From contig NZ_JAIGNK010000003.1 of NCBI RefSeq assembly GCF_019711435.1, positions 310,001 to 374,000 on the forward strand: a stretch of 64,000 bases of DNA, given 5' to 3'. Shown here in pieces: positions 53,954 to 62,089 of this stretch. The position numbers and the translations under genes were made by a program. The notes beneath the pieces are model-generated. The model searched no databases, was not told where the DNA came from, and saw nothing but the letters and a program-made list of their open reading frames with translations. Origin of the DNA: Qipengyuania polymorpha (GTDB lineage: Bacteria; Pseudomonadota; Alphaproteobacteria; Sphingomonadales; Sphingomonadaceae). How positions within the stretch are numbered: the stretch's first letter is position 1; the number at the start of each line of letters is the position of its first letter.

Positions 53954-55229
53954 GAATATCCTTTTGCTGGGCAGCGGCGGGCGCGAACATGCGCTGGCGT
54001 GGAAACTGGCGCAATCGCCCCAATGCGACAAGCTGTGGGCGAGCCCCGGCAACCCCGGCATGGAAGAATGCGCGCAATGCGTGGCGCTCGATAGCAGCGA
54101 CCACGTCGCCGTGGTCAAGTTCTGCGAAGAAAACAGCATCGGCCTCGTGGTCATCGGCCCCGAAGGCCCGCTGGTCGAAGGACTGGCCGACACATTGAAG
54201 GATGCAGGCGTCCTCGCCTTCGGCCCCTCGAAAGCCGCCGCGCAATTGGAAGGCAGCAAGGGCTTCACCAAGGATTTGTGCGAGCGCGCGAGCATTCCCA
54301 CGGCCAAATACTACCGCACCGCTTCGCTCGAAGAGGCATGGGGCAAGTTGAAGCGCTTCGATGCGCCTTTCGTCCTCAAGGCCGATGGCCTCGCGGCGGG
54401 CAAGGGCGTGGTCATCGCCGAAACCCGCGAGGACGCGCAGCACGCGCTCTCCGAAATGTTCGACGGCAAGTTCGGCAGCGCCGGGGCCGAAGTCGTCATC
54501 GAGGAATTCCTGACCGGCGAGGAAGCCAGCTTCTTCGCGCTGACCGACGGCGAGACCATCGTCCCGCTCGCCAGCGCGCAGGACCACAAGCGCGTGGGCG
54601 ATGGCGACGAGGGCCCCAACACCGGCGGCATGGGCGCCTATTCGCCTGCACCGGTGCTGACCGACGCGCTGCGCGAGCAGGCGATGAAGGAAATCATCGA
54701 GCCGACCGTGCGCACCATGCGCGAGGAAGGCATGCCCTATGTCGGCGTGCTCTACGCCGGACTGATGCTGACCAAGACCGGCCCGCAGCTGATCGAATAC
54801 AATGTCCGCTTCGGCGACCCCGAATGCCAGGTGCTGATGATGCGGCTGGAAAGCGATCTCGTCGAACTCATGGTGGCGTGTGCCGAGCAGCGTCTGGGCG
54901 AAATCGAAGCGCCGAAGATGAGCGACGACTTCGCTCTGACCGTGGTGATGGCGGCAGAGGGTTATCCCGGCACGCCGAAGAAGGGCGGCAGCATCGATCT
55001 GGGTAATGCCGAGGCAAACGGCGCCAAGGTCTTCCACGCCGGAACCAGCCGCGAGGGCGACCAGCTCGTCTCGAGCGGCGGCCGCGTACTCAACGTCACC
55101 GCCAAGGGCTCAAGCGCCACCGAAGCGCAACGCAACGCCTATGCTGCGGTTGATGCGATAGACTTCACGGACGGCTTCTGCCGCCGCGACATCGGGCAAA
55201 GGGAAGTGCGCCGGGAGCGGCATGGCTAG
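53952..55229 (+). CDS. purD: Phosphoribosylamine-glycine ligase
   Basis: Second step of purine synthesis (GAR synthetase). 425 aa, standard. [19 protein letters not shown] is the conserved start, followed by ATP-grasp motifs [42 protein letters not shown] and [14 protein letters not shown]. The ATG overlaps the xseA start codon on the other strand (CATG), so its promoter must lie inside xseA. Ribosome site is weak (GGGAAAA at 13 bases). Confidence 0.97.
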   Translation: MNILLLGSGGREHALAWKLAQSPQCDKLWASPGNPGMEECAQCVALDSSDHVAVVKFCEENSIGLVVIGPEGPLVEGLADTLKDAGVLAFGPSKAAAQLEGSKGFTKDLCERASIPTAKYYRTASLEEAWGKLKRFDAPFVLKADGLAAGKGVVIAETREDAQHALSEMFDGKFGSAGAEVVIEEFLTGEEASFFALTDGETIVPLASAQDHKRVGDGDEGPNTGGMGAYSPAPVLTDALREQAMKEIIEPTVRTMREEGMPYVGVLYAGLMLTKTGPQLIEYNVRFGDPECQVLMMRLESDLVELMVACAEQRLGEIEAPKMSDDFALTVVMAAEGYPGTPKKGGSIDLGNAEANGAKVFHAGTSREGDQLVSSGGRVLNVTAKGSSATEAQRNAYAAVDAIDFTDGFCRRDIGQREVRRERHG

Positions 55230-55238
55230 CCCAAGCAC

Positions 55239-56159
55239 ATGCTGCTTACAGGATTGATCTTCCAGAACATGGTCCTGCTTGCGCTCGTCGCGAGCTTGTT
55301 CCTTGCGGGTCGCCCGACACGGCTTTGGCGCCTGCTCTACACCGCCAGCGCAGGAGCGCTCGTGTTCGGCATCGTGCTGAGCGGCGTTTGGGTCTATCCG
55401 CCGATATGGGGCGCGGCGGTCTATCTGGTCCTGTTCCTGCTCGCCTGCCTGCGTTGGTGGCGAATGCCCGTCAAGAACCCGGCGAGGTTGCGAAGCCTCC
55501 AGATAATACTCGCCGCTCTCACCGCGATACCCGGCCTAATCCTCATATGGCAGGGCGTTGCGGGTCGCATCGCCCCGGCAGAGGAAGCAATCGAACTGTC
55601 GTCGCCCTTTGCAGAGGTTGCCGGTCACTGTGTCCTATCGGGTGGCTCATCGCTCGCACTCAACCTGCATTATGTCGAGAGCGACAAGACCGCCGCCAGT
55701 TACGAAAAGCATTCGGTAGACTTCATCCGCCTTAACCGCTTCGGATTTCGCACCCTGGCGGACCGCTCGCTATCGCCCAAACCTGCCGCGCTCGGCGATT
55801 ACGCCGTCTATGGCAGCAAGGTCGTGGCACCATGCGACGGCGTGGTCAGCGAGGCCGTTGACGGCAAACCCGATGTCGCCCCGGGTCATGCCAACCGGTC
55901 GCTGGACGGCTCGAATTATGTCTTGCTGCAATGCAAGGCCGCCGATGTCCTGCTGGCACATTTCCAGCCCGGCACGCTCGCCGTTGATGTGGGCGGCGAA
56001 GTGACACGGGGTCAGCCACTCGGTCTCGCGGGCAATTCCGGAAACACCGAGGAGCCGCACCTCCACATCAACGCACAGAGGCAGGAGGGAGACGGCACGT
56101 TGACCGCCGTCCCCATGCGGTTCGATGGTCGCTATCTGGCGAGAGGCGACTGCCTCTAA
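55239..56159 (+). CDS. Membrane-anchored M23 family peptidase
   Basis: A 306-aa protein with three or four spans in the first 105 residues and a C-terminal M23-like domain: KHSVDFIRLNRFG, YGSKVVAPCDGVVSEAVDG, LLAHFQPGTLAV, GLAGNSGNTEEPHLHI. The first ligand motif is HSVD rather than HxGxD, a variant seen in non-lytic M23 relatives, but the HLH end motif is intact. Nine bases after purD; start ATG 55239 or 55269. Confidence 0.82.
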   Translation: MLLTGLIFQNMVLLALVASLFLAGRPTRLWRLLYTASAGALVFGIVLSGVWVYPPIWGAAVYLVLFLLACLRWWRMPVKNPARLRSLQIILAALTAIPGLILIWQGVAGRIAPAEEAIELSSPFAEVAGHCVLSGGSSLALNLHYVESDKTAASYEKHSVDFIRLNRFGFRTLADRSLSPKPAALGDYAVYGSKVVAPCDGVVSEAVDGKPDVAPGHANRSLDGSNYVLLQCKAADVLLAHFQPGTLAVDVGGEVTRGQPLGLAGNSGNTEEPHLHINAQRQEGDGTLTAVPMRFDGRYLARGDCL

Positions 56160-56171
56160 GCGAGGGTGCCG

Positions 56172-57302
56172 CTAAGCGAGCGACACATGTCGCTTCAAAT
56201 GATGGTCCACGCTGCCGAATTCGCTTTCGAAGATCGTCAACCGCTTGAAGTAGTGACCAATAGCGTATTCGTCGGTCACGCCGTTGCCGCCGTGGATCTG
56301 CACCGCTTCCTGCCCGATGAAGCGGGCCGACTGGCCGACGCCGACCTTGGCTGACGAGGCGGCGCGTTTGCGCTCCTTTTCGCCTGCGTCGAGCTTGAGC
56401 GTGGCGAGATAGGTCAGCGAGACGGCGGTCTCGTAAGCGGTGTACATGTCGACCATGCGGTGCTGCAGCACCTGGAACTTGCCGATCGGCACGCCGAACT
56501 GCTTGCGCTGCTTGGAATATTCGAGCGTCATGGCGTGGGCGACCTTCATCGCTCCGCAGGCTTCGGCGCACTGGGCGGCGATCGCTTCGTCGGTGACTTG
56601 CTCTATCAGCGGCAGGGCAGCGCCTTCCTCGCCGATGAGCGCATCGGCGGGGACCGAGACATTCTCGAAATAGACTTCCGAGGCGCGGCGGCCATCGACC
56701 GTCTCGTAGTCGCGCGTGGTGATGCCATCAGCCGACTTGTCGACGATGAAGACGCTCACGCCTTCGCTGTCACGCCGGTCGCCGCCGGTGCGCGCGGTGA
56801 CGACGAGGTGGCTCGCCCAGGGCGCGCCGATGACGACGGCCTTGTGGCCATTGAGGACATAGCCGTCGCCGTCCTTTTTCGCCGTGGTTTCGAGGTCGGC
56901 ATAATTGTAGCGCCCGCGCGGTTCGGCGTAGGCGAAGGAGAAGACGCGGCTGCCGTCGATGATGGCCGAGAGGTGCTCCTCGCGCTGCGCCTCGCTGCCC
57001 GCATGCTTGAGGAAGCCGCCTGCGCAGACCACGGTGGGGACGAAAGGCTCGACTACGAGGCCCTTGCCGAATTCCTCCATCACGATCATCGCATCGACCG
57101 CGCCGCCGCCGAAACCGCCGACTTCTTCGCTAAACGGCATGCCGAGGATGCCGAGTTCGGCCAGCTGCGCCCAGATTTCGGGCCGCCATCCGGCATCGCT
57201 CTCGATGGCCGCGCGGCGGGTTTCCCAGTCATATTGCTCGCGGACGAGGCGCGACAAGCCGTCGCGAACCATGTCCTGTTCTTCGGTGAAGTTGAAATCC
57301 AC
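56172..57302 (-). CDS. Acyl-CoA dehydrogenase (subunit type 1)
   Basis: A 376-aa FAD-dependent acyl-CoA dehydrogenase. N-terminal MDFNFTEEQDMVRDGLSRLV, mid-domain FSFAYAEPRGRYNYADL and C-terminal KQFGVPIGKFQVLQHRMVDM with QIHGGNGVTDEYAIGHYFKR. The region where the catalytic Glu is expected near GG.G is not the classic YGGSNEIQ form. Thirty bases downstream of a second acyl-CoA dehydrogenase; such neighbouring pairs can form heteromeric enzymes for steroid or branched acyl chains (ChsE/FadE-type). Substrate unknown. Confidence 0.9.
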   Translation of the reverse strand: MDFNFTEEQDMVRDGLSRLVREQYDWETRRAAIESDAGWRPEIWAQLAELGILGMPFSEEVGGFGGGAVDAMIVMEEFGKGLVVEPFVPTVVCAGGFLKHAGSEAQREEHLSAIIDGSRVFSFAYAEPRGRYNYADLETTAKKDGDGYVLNGHKAVVIGAPWASHLVVTARTGGDRRDSEGVSVFIVDKSADGITTRDYETVDGRRASEVYFENVSVPADALIGEEGAALPLIEQVTDEAIAAQCAEACGAMKVAHAMTLEYSKQRKQFGVPIGKFQVLQHRMVDMYTAYETAVSLTYLATLKLDAGEKERKRAASSAKVGVGQSARFIGQEAVQIHGGNGVTDEYAIGHYFKRLTIFESEFGSVDHHLKRHVSLA

Positions 57303-57332
57303 GGGGTCTCTCTCCGCTCGTTCTCTCAGGCC

Positions 57333-58532
57333 TTAGAGGCCGAGGATCATTTTCGTGATGATGTTGCGCTGGATCTCGTTCGATCCGCCGTAGATCGAAG
57401 TCTTGCGCATGTTGAAATAGGTTTCCGCCGCATGCGCCGAATAATCGGGTCCGACCGGATATTCATTGCTGCCATCGTCGTTCGCGATGCTGTGATAATA
57501 GGGCGCAGCATAGCTTCCGACGGCCTCCAGCGTGAGTTCGGTGAGGCGCTGCTGGATTTCGGTCCCCTTGATCTTGAGGATCGAGCTTTCCGGGCCCGGG
57601 CCCTTGCCCGCCTGCTCGCCTGCCAGCGTGCGCAGTTCGGTGATTTCGAGCGCGGCGAGGTCGATCTCGAGCTGGCTCACCTTGCGCGCGAATTCGAAGT
57701 CCTCGATCAGCGGTTCGCCATCGACCATCTCGTTGGCAGCAATTTCGCGCAGCTTTTCGACGCCGCGCTTGGAGCGGGCGACACCGGCGATGCCGCTGCG
57801 TTCATGGGCGAGCAGGAACTTGGCGTAGGTCCAGCCCTTGTTCTCTTCGCCGACGAGGTTTTCGACCGGAACGCGGACATCGGTGAGCCATGTTTCGTTG
57901 ACCTCGTAACCGCCGTCGAGAAGCTTGATTGGCTTCACCTCCACGCCGGGCGTTTTCATGTCGACCAGGATGAAGCTGATGCCTTCCTGCGGCTTGGCGG
58001 CATCGGTGTCGGTGCGGCAGAGGAAGAAGCCCCAGTCGGCATATTGCGCCAGCGTGGTCCAGGTCTTCTGGCCATTGATGACGTAGTGGTCGCCGTCGCG
58101 AACCGCGGTCGTCTTGAGCGAGGCGAGGTCCGAGCCGGCGCCCGGCTCGGAGTAACCCTGGCACCACCACACGTCGCCGCTGCGGATGCCGGGGAGGTGC
58201 TTGGCCTTCTGTTCCTCGCTGCCGAAAGTGTAGATGACGGGGCCGACCATCGAGACGCCGAAGGGCAGCGGCATGACCGCGTTCACCCGGGCGTTCTCTT
58301 CCGACCAGATATAGCGCTGCGTCGGGGTCCAGCCGGTGCCGCCATATTGTTCGGGCCATGCGGGGACCGACCAGCCCTTTTCGCCGAGGATCTTGTGCCA
58401 GGCGAGGAAATCTTCGCGCGAGAGGTCTTCGCGCAGGCCGACATCGCCGAGGTGCTTGGGATAGTTCGCTTCGATGAAGGCGCGAACCTCGTCGCGGAAA
58501 GCCTGTTCTTCGGGGGTGAATTCGAGATTCAT
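57333..58532 (-). CDS. Acyl-CoA dehydrogenase (subunit type 2)
   Basis: A 399-aa FAD-dependent dehydrogenase. NLEFTPEEQAFRDEVRAF start, CQGYSEPGAGSDLASLKTTA (FAD/substrate loop), INGQKTWTTLAQYADW and the ending TSIYGGSNEIQRNIITKMI. It belongs to the long-chain/FadE-like branch and heads the two-gene unit with the preceding entry. Probably acts in beta-oxidation of an unusual acyl-CoA; whether the two proteins form one complex is inference. Confidence 0.92.
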   Translation of the reverse strand: MNLEFTPEEQAFRDEVRAFIEANYPKHLGDVGLREDLSREDFLAWHKILGEKGWSVPAWPEQYGGTGWTPTQRYIWSEENARVNAVMPLPFGVSMVGPVIYTFGSEEQKAKHLPGIRSGDVWWCQGYSEPGAGSDLASLKTTAVRDGDHYVINGQKTWTTLAQYADWGFFLCRTDTDAAKPQEGISFILVDMKTPGVEVKPIKLLDGGYEVNETWLTDVRVPVENLVGEENKGWTYAKFLLAHERSGIAGVARSKRGVEKLREIAANEMVDGEPLIEDFEFARKVSQLEIDLAALEITELRTLAGEQAGKGPGPESSILKIKGTEIQQRLTELTLEAVGSYAAPYYHSIANDDGSNEYPVGPDYSAHAAETYFNMRKTSIYGGSNEIQRNIITKMILGL

Positions 58533-58735
58533 GGGGTCACGCTCCGCTGGTCATCCTCTCGCGCCCGGATTTGCGGGCTGCATTTCCGGATTTACTTCAC
58601 CAACGGAAGCGGCGGCGCAAGGTTGCAATGTGAAATTGTCTCGGGCGCCAACACGGTGCGAGAAGCCTGCATCCAGCGCTGCCGCTACGGTATCGCCCCG
58701 AGTCAGCCTTCCGGGATCAAGGATGTGGCACCCAC

Positions 58736-58763
58736 AAAAAAGCCCCGCTGCTGGAGCGGGGCT
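58736..58763 (-). terminator. Rho-independent terminator after the adenosine kinase gene
   Basis: Stem AGCCCCGCT/AGCGGGGCT (58741-58749, 58755-58763) with a five-base loop; on the minus strand it is followed by TTTTTT (complement of 58736-58741). It lies 36 bases beyond the adenosine kinase stop. Confidence 0.88.
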
Positions 58764-58798
58764 TTCCTGATTTCCGGTAGTTTATCGACGAATCGGGT

Positions 58799-59794
58799 TC
58801 AGCCGAGCTTTTCCGCGACGAGCGCCTTCAGGTCTTTCTCGCTGCGTGCGCCGATGTGGCTGATGATTTCGCCGGCACAGATGGCGCCAATGCGGAGGCA
58901 GGTCTCGAGGCCTTCGCCGCGCGTGTGGCCGGTGAGGAAGCCGGCGGCGAAAAGGTCGCCCGCGCCGGTGGTGTCGACGACCTTGTCGATCGGCTCGGCG
59001 GCGACTTCGGCACGCGTCCCGCCCTGGATGGCTACGGCGCCCTTTGCGCTTCGGGTGGCGACGAGCGTGGGGACCTTGTCCTTCAGCATGTCGAGTCCCG
59101 CGTCGAAGTCCTGTTCGCCGGTCAGCGTGGCGAGCTCGTGCTCGTTGACGAAGAGGATGTCGATCTTGCCCTCTTCGATCAGCGCGCGGAAATCGTCGCC
59201 GTGGCGGTCGATGACGAAGCTTTCCGAGGCGGTGAAGGCCACCTTGCGGCCTGCATTGCGAGCCACTTCGATGGCCCGGCGCATGGCGCTGCGGGGTTCT
59301 TCCGGATCCCAGAGGTAGCCTTCGAGGTAAAGCACGCCGGCGCTCGCAATCAGCTCTTCGTCGAGCGCGGCGGGCGGCAGGAACTGCGAGGCGCCGAGGA
59401 AGGTGTTCATCGTGCGCTCGCCATCGGGGGTGACGAAGATGAGGCAGCGAGCGGTCGGCGGGTCGCCTTCGCGGGGCGCGGTATCGAAATCGATGCCCAC
59501 CGCGCGGATGTCGTGCGCGAAGATGTCGCCGAGCTGGTCCTTGGCGACCTGCCCGACGAAAGCGCACTGCGCACCCAGCGCGGCCATGCCGGCGAGCGTG
59601 TTGGCCGCCGAACCGCCCGAAATTTCGGTCGCGCGGCCCATGGCGTCGTAAAGTTCCTTGGCGCGCTCGGTATCGACCAGCGTCATCCCGCCCTTGGCAA
59701 GCTCAAGCTCTTCGATGAGCTCGTCCTCGCAGGGGGCCATCACATCGACGATGGCATTGCCGATGGCGACGACGTCGTAGCGGGGGTCGGTCAT
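58799..59794 (-). CDS. PfkB-family adenosine kinase
   Basis: A 331-aa sugar/nucleoside kinase. VVAIGNAIVDVMAPCEDELI start, GGSAANTLAGMAALG (substrate-binding GG), FVNEHELATLTGEQD and the catalytic DTTGAGDLFAAGFLTGHT with the base Asp. In alphaproteobacteria this form (adenosine-kinase-like, with MNTFLGAS) is usually annotated adenosine kinase; ribokinase-like use of another nucleoside cannot be excluded. Confidence 0.88.
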   Translation of the reverse strand: MTDPRYDVVAIGNAIVDVMAPCEDELIEELELAKGGMTLVDTERAKELYDAMGRATEISGGSAANTLAGMAALGAQCAFVGQVAKDQLGDIFAHDIRAVGIDFDTAPREGDPPTARCLIFVTPDGERTMNTFLGASQFLPPAALDEELIASAGVLYLEGYLWDPEEPRSAMRRAIEVARNAGRKVAFTASESFVIDRHGDDFRALIEEGKIDILFVNEHELATLTGEQDFDAGLDMLKDKVPTLVATRSAKGAVAIQGGTRAEVAAEPIDKVVDTTGAGDLFAAGFLTGHTRGEGLETCLRIGAICAGEIISHIGARSEKDLKALVAEKLG

Positions 59795-59912
59795 GGTAAC
59801 TCCGGGAAATTGGGTAATTGGGGTAACTCGTCGGGCGCGGTTAGCCGTTCATCGCAGCGAGGCCAAGGGCGGCGTTGACTTGGGCGCTCTCTCACGCGAT
59901 TCCAGTGGCATA

Positions 59913-60599
59913 ATGAACTCGCTTCCCCGCGCCCTCGCCCTGTCCTTCAGCCAATTGGGCGACCCGGCCATCCTGCAGATCATTTTCAAGAGCCTGCTGA
60001 TAACGCTGGGAATATTCCTGGTTGTCGGCTGGGGGCTGAGCTTCGGCTTCGAGGCGGCGCTCGAATGGGCCGGGCTTGAGGACGGCGGTGGCGCGAGTAC
60101 GCTGTTGGCCGTCCTCGCAACGATTATCGGTGCATGGCTGCTGTTCCGCTTCGTCGCGCTGTTCGTCCTGCAGTTCTTTGCCGAGGACGTGGTGCGTGCG
60201 GTCGAGGCGAAGCACTATCCCGATGCGGCCAGCGCCGCGCGGTCGCTTTCCTTCGGCGAGGAGCTGAAGAACGGCATTCGCGCCACGCTGCGCGCTTTAT
60301 TGGCCAACCTCCTTGCCCTGCCCTTCGCCGTGATGCTGCTGGTCACCGGTATCGGCACCGCGCTCCTGTTCTGGGCGGTCAATGGTTTCCTCTTGGGCCG
60401 CGAGTTGCAGGACATGGTGTGGCTGAGGCACCGTGTGGACGAGAGCGAGCTTGCCCCGCTCGGGCAGGGAAAGCGGTTCATGCTCGGCGGGGCAGTGGCA
60501 GGCCTGCTGCTTGTGCCGTTCCTCAACTTGCTGGCCCCCGTGCTCGGAGCGGCCAGTGCCACCCATATGGTCCATCGCTCGAGGTCGCCCCATGCGTAA
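59913..60599 (+). CDS. EI24 domain-containing membrane protein
   Basis: A 228-aa membrane protein with four or five spans (SLLITLGIFLVVGWGLSF, LLAVLATIIGAWLLFRF, LLALPFAVMLLVTGIGTALLFW, MLGGAVAGLLLVPFLNLLAPVLG). ALALSFSQLGDPAILQIIFKS at the start and NGFLLGRELQDMVWLRH match the EI24/CysZ family. CysZ is a sulfate channel, but many family members are uncharacterised. Overlaps the next gene by 8 bases. Confidence 0.85.
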   Translation: MNSLPRALALSFSQLGDPAILQIIFKSLLITLGIFLVVGWGLSFGFEAALEWAGLEDGGGASTLLAVLATIIGAWLLFRFVALFVLQFFAEDVVRAVEAKHYPDAASAARSLSFGEELKNGIRATLRALLANLLALPFAVMLLVTGIGTALLFWAVNGFLLGRELQDMVWLRHRVDESELAPLGQGKRFMLGGAVAGLLLVPFLNLLAPVLGAASATHMVHRSRSPHA

Positions 60600-61020
60600 G
60601 ATTGCCACATTGCTGATGCTCGCGGGCAGCCTGTCCGCCTGTATGAGCACGCCGAAGAGCTACACGCCTGCCGAGCAGCGACCGGTCACCTCGACCCGTC
60701 CGCCGCCGCAGCGCCCGGTACAGGCGGCACCGTCCACCGCGACCTTTATCGCGCCGAAGGTGATGAACCTGCCGGGCCTAGAGGGCATCATCGGCCGCGA
60801 TGCGACCGCGCTTGCGAATATCTTCGGCGCGCCCCGACTGGAGGTCAAAGAGGGCGATGCGATGAAGCTGCAGTTCAGCGGCAGCCCCTGTGTGCTCGAC
60901 ATCTATCTCTACCCGCTGCAGCCGGGCGCGAGGCCCAGCGCGACGCATGTGGAGGCGAGACGCGCCAGCGACGGCGAGGATGTCGACCGCGCTGCCTGTG
61001 TGAGGGCACTCAGACGGTAG
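60592..61020 (+). CDS. Small lipoprotein, unknown function
   Basis: A 142-aa lipoprotein with signal LMLAGSLSAC (good lipobox), a Pro-rich linker (RPPPQRPVQAAP) and a compact C-terminal domain (LEGIIGRDATALANIFGAP, then KLQFSGSPCVLDIYLYP). The GIIGRDA...LFG-type motif is seen in SmpA/OmlA-like small lipoproteins, but I would not assign it. Its TAG is part of the left arm of the structured element at 61018. Confidence 0.78.
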   Translation: MRKIATLLMLAGSLSACMSTPKSYTPAEQRPVTSTRPPPQRPVQAAPSTATFIAPKVMNLPGLEGIIGRDATALANIFGAPRLEVKEGDAMKLQFSGSPCVLDIYLYPLQPGARPSATHVEARRASDGEDVDRAACVRALRR

Positions 61021-61138
61021 ATTGTGTGAGGGTGGAGCGAGAATGGTGCTCCACGAGAACCGGCGCGCAGCGGACTTGAAGTCCGTGAGCACCGGAAGCG
61101 CAGGGGGGGCCGTTCGCAGCCCTCCCTCGCGCAATCTA
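61018..61138. ncRNA. Structured element between convergent genes, possible ncRNA
   Basis: Outer arms TAGATTGTGTGAG (61018-61030) and CTCGCGCAATCTA (61126-61138) pair over 13 bp with two G-U pairs and enclose hairpins GTGGAGC/GCTCCAC, CGGAC/GTCCG and AGGGGGGGC/GCCCTCCCT. Alternatively GGTGCTC pairs with GAGCACC across the middle. Both flanking stop codons are in the arms. On the minus strand the central loop reads CTTCAAG, like a selenocysteine anticodon loop, but no tRNA fold completes. Identity unknown. Confidence 0.4.
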
Positions 61139-61495
61139 GACCATGAAGCTTTCGCCGCAGCCGCAGGCGCCTTTGGCATTCGGGTTTTCGAACACGAAAC
61201 CGGCAGAGAAATCGTCCTCGACCCAGTCCATCGTGCTGCCGACGAGATAGAGCACCGATGCGCCGTCGATGTAGAAGACACCCCCCGGGGTTTCGATTTT
61301 CTCGTCGAACTTGGCTTCCTCGCTTACGTAATCGACCGAATAGGCGAGGCCTGAGCAACCGCGGCGCGGGGTCGAGAGCTTTACGCCGATGGCATCCTCG
61401 GGAGCCTTCGACATGAGTTCGGCAATGCGCTCTTCCGCACGCGGGGTGAGGATGACTGCGGCCTTGGGGGCGGGACGGGTGGTGGTTTCAGTCAT
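61136..61495 (-). CDS. A-type iron-sulfur carrier (SufA/ErpA-like)
   Basis: A 119-aa HesB/IscA-type protein that carries Fe-S clusters to apoproteins. The three cluster cysteines are in RRGCSGLAY and CGCGESFMV at the C-terminus. It follows sufT, 90 bases downstream, as the last gene of the SUF region. Sequence alone does not separate SufA from ErpA. Confidence 0.93.
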   Translation of the reverse strand: MTETTTRPAPKAAVILTPRAEERIAELMSKAPEDAIGVKLSTPRRGCSGLAYSVDYVSEEAKFDEKIETPGGVFYIDGASVLYLVGSTMDWVEDDFSAGFVFENPNAKGACGCGESFMV

Positions 61496-61508
61496 ATTCG
61501 CAACCTAT

Positions 61509-61575
61509 CCGTTCGGTTCGAGCGAAGTCGAGAACCGTCGCGCGAACGTGTCTCGACTTCGCTCGACACGAACGG
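61509..61575. repeat. Dispersed inverted repeat, copy B
   Basis: Same family as 45778-45860. Arms CCGTTCG.. and ..CGAACGG; interior TCGAGCGAAGTCGAGA pairs with TCTCGACTTCGCTCGA, a 16-bp perfect complement. It sits between sufT and the A-type carrier gene, where it may attenuate or process the SUF transcript. Confidence 0.88.
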
Positions 61576-61585
61576 CCAATATCTC

Positions 61586-62089
61586 TCACAGCATCCCCAG
61601 TTCGAGGCGCGCCTCGTCGGTCATCTTTTCCGGGCCCCAAGGCGGGTCCCAGACGAGATTGACCTCGGCATCGCGGACACCGGGCACGCTGGCGGCGCGC
61701 AGCTCGACTTCGCCCGGCATGCTTTCGGCGACCGGGCAATGCGGAGTGGTCAGCGTCATAATGACGGTGACGTCGCACTCGTCATCGACCTCGACACCGT
61801 AAATCAGGCCGAGGTCGTAGATGTTGACCGGGATTTCCGGATCGTAGATTTCCTTCAGCGCATCGATGACCGCCTGTTGCAGCTTGCCGCCCGCACCGGT
61901 GGCGCTGTCCGCCTCGGGCTTTTTCGCAAGGAAGCCTTCGAGATAGTCGCGCTTGCGTTCGAGCTTTTCGCCCGCGGTTTCTTCGGGGTCGACCGCATCT
62001 TCCACACGAGCGCGGGGCGGCTTGCCGACCACGGTGTCAGCCGGCGAGGGAGCGGCGATGAAATCCTGTTCGTCGGAAGGCTTGTTCAT
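61586..62089 (-). CDS. sufT: SUF system protein SufT (MIP18/DUF59 family)
   Basis: A 167-aa protein: acidic, disordered N-terminus of about 60 residues, then a DUF59 domain with ALKEIYDPEIPVNIYDLGLIY, TTPHCPVAESMPGEVE and VWDPPWGPEKMTDEARLELG. SufT assists Fe-S cluster maturation under iron limitation or high demand. ATGA overlap with sufS. Confidence 0.93.
   Translation of the reverse strand: MNKPSDEQDFIAAPSPADTVVGKPPRARVEDAVDPEETAGEKLERKRDYLEGFLAKKPEADSATGAGGKLQQAVIDALKEIYDPEIPVNIYDLGLIYGVEVDDECDVTVIMTLTTPHCPVAESMPGEVELRAASVPGVRDAEVNLVWDPPWGPEKMTDEARLELGML

Noticed and set aside
56460-59318. 952-aa plus-strand ORF over both acyl-CoA dehydrogenases
   Set aside because: Shadow frame; the minus-strand genes have full family motifs.
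61018-61138. tRNA-Sec gene on the minus strand (anticodon-like TCA loop)
   Set aside because: The anticodon arm looks right, but the candidate T-loop lacks TTCRA, the acceptor arms are too long, and no SelA/B genes or CCA are seen.
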